A DNA stretch of 64,000 bases from Euryarchaeota archaeon UBA58 (lineage in GTDB: Archaea; Thermoplasmatota; Poseidoniia; Poseidoniales; Thalassarchaeaceae), in assembly GCA_002498525.1 (NCBI GenBank), contig DAHR01000019.1:57308-121307 (forward strand), written 5' to 3'. Of the stretch, positions 60,511 through 64,000 are shown in pieces. Below the pieces are notes generated by a model that saw nothing but the letters and a program-made list of their open reading frames with translations, did no database searches and was not told the origin of the DNA. Within the stretch, counting starts at the first letter, position 1. Each line of letters opens with the position of its first letter. Position numbers and translations under genes: made by a program.

Positions 60511-62903
60511 TCAGCCAACTCCGCATCGATGACCGCAGGTGCACCGCTGCCACCGCCAGAGTCACCAGAGCCACCCGAATCGCCACCGTCGTCTCCCTCA
60601 TCCTCAGACCCAACACCGATGATGCCAGCCTTGCGGAAGAGCACGTAGATGATGAATCCGAGAATGACGTTCAGCAGCAGGAATCCAATCAACCGTCCCG
60701 CCGGCCACCATGATGTCGCACCGATAGGCCGTCCATCCAGAAGTGCGAGGATGGCTGCCTCGACGCCATAGAATGCCTCGCCGGTCAACGCCCCAGCAGC
60801 GATCATGAAAGTGAACAGCAGCATCAGCGCCCGCTGTTTCTCTGACGCAGCAGATCCCTCCTTCAATCGAATCGCCTCGACCTTCGGTGCCAATTTCTTC
60901 TTCTCCCACCAATCCCGACTGAATCCGCCGATCAGCATCGGGAAGGTTATAGGCGTGGGCAGATACATGCCCAGCCCGAACGAGGTGCCCATCCCAGTAG
61001 CCCATTCAACGAAAGCACCCAGAGCGAAACCTATGGCCAGCGCACTCAAATTGCCCTGCCCCTCAGCCAGGATGATGGTGAACGTTGCGAAGGCATTGGC
61101 CTGAGGAGCCTGCAGATCGATGGCGCCATCGGCGAGCAGTTTCGACAAGAATATCGCAACAGCCGCCCCCAGAATCGCACCGGGAACAACACCCATTATG
61201 TTGCCCTTGGAGATGTGATAAGGCCGATTGCCGATGTAGAGACTATTCTTATAATCGCCGACGACGGTTCCGCTCATCGAGATTGCGGAACCGAAAACCG
61301 TCGTTCCGACAAGAGCGATCATCACCGATTGCTCCTTGTCGAGCCCGACATCGACATTCAAGAAGATCAACAGCAACAACAACAAGACGATGAAAGAGGT
61401 TCCCGAGACCGGCTCGATGCCTGTCTCGCCCATCACGCGAACAGCAATCGCGCCAAGAAGGAACGTCGTGGTGAGCAGGATGACCGCGAAGATGACCGAG
61501 GGGAGAACCGGGAATCCGCCCAAAGCGAAGACGACGATTATGGCGATGAAAGCGATGCCCATGAAGATTGGAATGTGAGTCAGAGGCCACTCGTACCAGC
61601 CCTTATCTTCGATGAACTCCTCCCCCTTCTCGCCCGCGAAAGCACTCGCGATATCGCCGAAAATCCCCTTGAATATGGGTGCCATCTTGAGTAGGCCGAT
61701 TATGCCACCTCCGAGTATCGCTCCAATCGCCACGGTGCGCACTATACTCGAGAATGCCTTCCATTGCGCCAACGGATAGTCGGTGACTGGCACATAACCG
61801 CCGTATCCGCCACCGGGCATCGGTACAGCTGGGTCATAGATCGGGACATCCATATAGACTACGATAGGGATGAGGTAGAACCAGGCTACGATCGAGCCGA
61901 GGTTGACTAGGAACGCCACCCGGAATTTCATGAACCAACCGATCGCGAGTAATGTCGGGCTGAGTTCGATGCCTAGAAATGTGTAAGAGAATGGGTTGCC
62001 TGGCTCGTACATGGTGATGCCACCGGCAACGGCGTGACCATCACTTAGTCGACTGGGTTGGTGGATCCAGCGCTCAGTGTAGATCGAGGCGACGCCCCAG
62101 TCGTCTCCCGAGAGCGACATCGCCAGCCAATCCGCGAGGCTGCTGGGTATGTGGGCCATCTTGTTGGCCCATTTGATCGGATAATCGATAACGAACATGA
62201 ATGCCATCGTCAGAACTGTGGAGATTCCAACGGTCTTGAGCGATGAGCGGGCCGCTTCGGCCGCTCCTGTGCTGACGTCTGCGGAGATGTCGAGCAGCTT
62301 GAGCGTGGCTTCAAAGCCGGGCATCGGCAGTGGGTCTTCGACCAGCCAGACGCGTCGGAAGATGATGAAATACATCACTCCGAGGAAACCGGCGAACATG
62401 CTGGCGATGATGCCGATGAATGCTATCTGGAAGGTGTCGACCGAGGTTATCAGAAAGACATCACCGAGTTTGTACCTTTCAGAAGAGGAAAGCAAGAAGA
62501 TTGCTGGGAATGTGAAGATGAAGCCAATCGAGGCGTTGGTCGCGCCGGTTGTCGCCGAGGTTGAGATGTTGATCTCGGAAGGCGACCACTGCAAGGCCAT
62601 TCCGAGCAGGTAGGCGACGTACCATGCGGCGGAGACCGCGAGGCCGATCTTGAGGCCGATGTAAGCGGTGACACCACTGAAGACGGCCCCGATTAATATC
62701 CCGATGAGGACCTTCTTCGTATCCCAATGACTGATTTCGAAGGAATCCCTCAGATTCTTCTCTTCGAGGTACTGTTCGAGGACACCAGTGTTGAGGTTGT
62801 TGTACATGTCCTCGTCGAGCCAGGTCAGGGTGCCTTTCTCGATGGCTTCGAGTCCGGAGGGAGTGACCGGTTGCCGATAGGCTGAGCGCTGAGGGTCCGA
62901 CAT
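60507..62903 (-). CDS. OPT-family oligopeptide transporter
   Basis: About 798 residues with 14-16 hydrophobic segments. The OPT family is shown by ISTSATTGATNASIGF, the RRVWLVEDPLPMPGFEATLKLL segment, MGETGIEPVSGTSF, and a C-terminal MGTSFGLGMYLPTPITFPMLIGG. Bacterial and archaeal OPT members (YSL-like) move peptides or metal chelates with protons. A Gly/Ser-rich C-terminal tail follows the last helix. ATG 62903 gives MSDPQRSAY; the frame also has an in-frame ATG at 62909. Marine heterotrophs often have such transporters. Confidence 0.9.
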   Translation of the reverse strand: MSDPQRSAYRQPVTPSGLEAIEKGTLTWLDEDMYNNLNTGVLEQYLEEKNLRDSFEISHWDTKKVLIGILIGAVFSGVTAYIGLKIGLAVSAAWYVAYLLGMALQWSPSEINISTSATTGATNASIGFIFTFPAIFLLSSSERYKLGDVFLITSVDTFQIAFIGIIASMFAGFLGVMYFIIFRRVWLVEDPLPMPGFEATLKLLDISADVSTGAAEAARSSLKTVGISTVLTMAFMFVIDYPIKWANKMAHIPSSLADWLAMSLSGDDWGVASIYTERWIHQPSRLSDGHAVAGGITMYEPGNPFSYTFLGIELSPTLLAIGWFMKFRVAFLVNLGSIVAWFYLIPIVVYMDVPIYDPAVPMPGGGYGGYVPVTDYPLAQWKAFSSIVRTVAIGAILGGGIIGLLKMAPIFKGIFGDIASAFAGEKGEEFIEDKGWYEWPLTHIPIFMGIAFIAIIVVFALGGFPVLPSVIFAVILLTTTFLLGAIAVRVMGETGIEPVSGTSFIVLLLLLLIFLNVDVGLDKEQSVMIALVGTTVFGSAISMSGTVVGDYKNSLYIGNRPYHISKGNIMGVVPGAILGAAVAIFLSKLLADGAIDLQAPQANAFATFTIILAEGQGNLSALAIGFALGAFVEWATGMGTSFGLGMYLPTPITFPMLIGGFSRDWWEKKKLAPKVEAIRLKEGSAASEKQRALMLLFTFMIAAGALTGEAFYGVEAAILALLDGRPIGATSWWPAGRLIGFLLLNVILGFIIYVLFRKAGIIGVGSEDEGDDGGDSGGSGDSGGGSGAPAVIDAELAD

Positions 62904-63044
62904 GAGCAATACTCGCTGCGTCGGTCTCTCAGAGGCCGCTTATACTTCTCCTGCGTACTGTGGCCGCAGCCCATCAAAGCAGCAGGGGGTGGCATATCAT
63001 GGAGCACGACTTGGAGAAGAAGCGGTAGCGCGGTGAACACGATG

Positions 63045-63431
63045 TCAATGATCGCGGGTTATCTTGTAGCGACCCATGGCTTCGACCCACTGGATCTCAC
63101 CACCAGGATCGAGCTTCATGCTCGTGTCGATGGGCAGAATCAGACTGGCGTAGGTCTTGGTGTCCATCGCGTGGACCTCCTCGCCCTGGAGATGGGTGAT
63201 GATTGCCGAACCCTTCTCGAGGATTGGAACGTGAATCGTATCGGTCACCGTGCCGACGTGTGAGCGCTTCTGTTTGGTGAACAGATTCTCCAACTCCAAT
63301 CTCGCCTTGGCGCTGCCGTGTTTCCCGGGTTTCGACTTGGAGATGCTGAGAACCTTGTAGGCGCTGTCTTCGATTGCAACATAGCGACCAACCTTCAACG
63401 TGCGAATCTCGACTCGTGCTGTGCCGGGCAT
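63045..63431 (-). CDS. eif5A: Translation initiation factor aIF5A
   Basis: Hypusine-bearing translation factor that helps the ribosome pass stalling sequences such as polyproline. The 128 residues have an SH3-like N-domain with VGRYVAIEDSAYKVLSISKSKPGKHGSAK, where Lys-37 in PGKHG is the hypusine site, and an OB-fold C-domain. The upstream minus strand has a TATA-like ATCATAAG at 63472-63465, which would give a leader of about a dozen bases. The proline-rich protein at 7462-8283 is one likely client. Its downstream gap to the OPT gene (about 140 bp) holds nothing recognisable. Confidence 0.95.
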   Translation of the reverse strand: MPGTARVEIRTLKVGRYVAIEDSAYKVLSISKSKPGKHGSAKARLELENLFTKQKRSHVGTVTDTIHVPILEKGSAIITHLQGEEVHAMDTKTYASLILPIDTSMKLDPGGEIQWVEAMGRYKITRDH

Positions 63432-63489
63432 CTTACCACCTACACGACAAGCCAGTCGGCCTGTCTTATGATGATTGTGCGGCCGTTTG

Positions 63490-63507
63490 CTGAGTCTTGT
63501 GACTCAG
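63490..63507. other. Perfect 7-bp hairpin (distal)
   Basis: CTGAGTC and GACTCAG are exact inverted repeats around TTGT. It lies in the 161 bp gap between the aIF5A start and the stop of the PGF-CTERM gene, together with two other hairpins. Confidence 0.5.
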
Positions 63508-63538
63508 GCTCGAAACAGCATCTGCCAGAGTGTTAGGG

Positions 63539-63572
63539 TCCCGAGCCGAGGGCTGCTGCCCCCGGCCCGGGG
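63539..63572 (-). other. Strong GC-rich hairpin (13-bp stem with two G-U pairs on the minus strand)
   Basis: The arms 63539-63552 and 63559-63572 pair around a six-base loop. On the plus strand two positions are A-C mismatches; on the minus strand the same positions become G-U pairs. This asymmetry suggests the RNA is read from the minus strand, as the 3' part of the PGF-CTERM transcript or a separate small RNA. Confidence 0.55.
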
Positions 63573-63579
63573 TTTTCGT

Positions 63580-63599
63580 CGACTGAATAGCTTCAGTCG
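63580..63599. other. 8-bp hairpin overlapping the PGF-CTERM gene stop codon
   Basis: CGACTGAA and TTCAGTCG pair exactly around TAGC. The stop codon of the gene at 63593-64000 lies inside the right arm. No U-run follows on the minus strand, so it does not resemble a typical terminator. Confidence 0.45.
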
Positions 63600-64000
63600 T
63601 CCTTGCGGCGGCCCGCGAGGGCTGCTCCGAGGAGTGCTAGACTGGCGATGATCGAAGTGAATCCTGGCACCTTCTGCCTCGCGCGGTCGAATCCAGTGAC
63701 TGGCTCCGTGTCGCGAACATCGACGTCAGAGATCTCGTCGTCTATCGCGTCGCAGATTCCATCTTGGTCGAAGTCAGCAGGGATGCTGTCGGCATCCAGA
63801 GTGTTGGTTCCGCAGGCTTCCTCGTCAGCGTCGGAGTAACCGTCATTGTCGTCGTCGTCGTCAGCATTGTCACCGATTCCGTCGTTGTCGGTATCATCCC
63901 ACTCGCTGCCGTCGTATGGGAAGGCATCGGTGACGTCCGGTTCGCTGTCAGCGTCGTCATCAGAATCCTGATTGTCGCCGACGCCATCGCCGTCGAAGTC
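63593..64000 (-). CDS. Secreted Ca-binding-repeat protein with PGF-CTERM tail (N-terminus beyond window edge)
   Basis: Only the last 135 residues are in view. They hold acidic DxDxDG-type repeats like thrombospondin type 3 Ca2+-binding repeats (for example DFDGDGVGDN and DTDNDGIGDN, DFDQDGICD), with two Cys. At the C-terminus is the sorting signal: the PGF motif in KVPGFTSI, a hydrophobic helix IIASLALLGAALA and a basic end GRRKDD. This three-part tail is the PGF-CTERM pattern recognised by archaeosortase A, which this window also encodes at 42643-43629. The protein should be exported and lipid-anchored. The stop codon is at 63595-63593. The frame is open through the right edge. Confidence 0.88.
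   Translation of the reverse strand, partial: DFDGDGVGDNQDSDDDADSEPDVTDAFPYDGSEWDDTDNDGIGDNADDDDDNDGYSDADEEACGTNTLDADSIPADFDQDGICDAIDDEISDVDVRDTEPVTGFDRARQKVPGFTSIIASLALLGAALAGRRKDD

Noticed and set aside
63432..63592. Possible tRNA gene in the structured gap before aIF5A
   Set aside because: There are strong hairpins but no arrangement of acceptor stem, anticodon arm and GGTTCGAAT-type T loop on either strand.
1..64000. CRISPR arrays, insertion sequences, integrases or prophage genes
   Set aside because: No regularly spaced direct repeats, transposase-like frames, or phage-type genes were noticed anywhere in the window.

Overview
The window reads as a chromosomal piece of an uncultivated marine euryarchaeon, most likely Marine Group II (Poseidoniales) or a close relative. 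This is inferred from gene content without any database search. The archaeal core machinery is unmistakable: proteasome-activating nucleotidase and 20S alpha subunit, exosome Rrp4/Rrp41/Rrp42, SBDS, primase PriS, RfcL, EF-2, aIF5A, SRP54, KEOPS Pcc1, prefoldin, TiaS, TrmY, KptA and Tsr3. It is combined with traits expected of that lineage: futalosine-type menaquinone genes, an archaeosortase, and a Ca-binding-repeat protein ending in a PGF-CTERM-like tail. Genes are packed tightly on both strands, and no gap between genes exceeds about 225 bp. I saw no rRNA, no convincing tRNA, no insertion sequence, no integrase and no CRISPR array.

Layout: 1-9.8 kb holds a truncated glutamate formimidoyltransferase, PAN divergent from MBF1, Tsr3, MetRS, a CBS/DUF21 membrane protein, an uncharacterised pair (Lys-rich membrane protein plus acidic Pro-rich protein with an internal duplication) and PriS. 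9.9-15.4 kb holds mqnD, mqnA and mqnE, a split transketolase and a membrane protein. 15.4-24 kb holds ProRS, CoaBC, a thiolase, KptA, a zinc ribbon protein, isopentenyl phosphate kinase and a fused IPP isomerase-GGPP synthase. 24-27.3 kb is the rps12-rps7-EF-2 block. 27.4-32 kb holds a UbiD-family protein, repeat proteins, a Nudix protein and a DHH phosphoesterase. 32-36.7 kb is the archaeal psmA-sdo1-rrp4-rrp41-rrp42-rpl37ae-pcc1-pfdB superoperon. 36.8-43.6 kb holds Dph6, PurB, a RecA-like protein with an altered P-loop, TiaS, GmhB/GmhA and archaeosortase. 43.6-56.5 kb holds a 1768-residue Lhr-type helicase, GlyRS, RfcL and TrkH/TrkA. 56.6-64 kb holds SRP54, TrmY, SurE, two transporters, aIF5A and the C-terminal part of the secreted PGF-CTERM protein.

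Themes linking genes: (1) translation and RNA maturation: three tRNA synthetases, EF-2 with the diphthamide enzyme Dph6, aIF5A, the exosome block, and TiaS/TrmY/KptA/Tsr3. (2) Isoprenoid lipid synthesis: IPK, fused Idi-GGPPS and perhaps a UbiD-type decarboxylase of the archaeal mevalonate route. (3) Respiratory quinone: MqnA, MqnD and MqnE. (4) Cell surface: archaeosortase, its likely substrate, and heptose-phosphate enzymes. Several start sites were moved inward from the longest reading frame because a TATA-like box or a Shine-Dalgarno sequence sits where the longer frame would begin. These promoter calls are by eye only.
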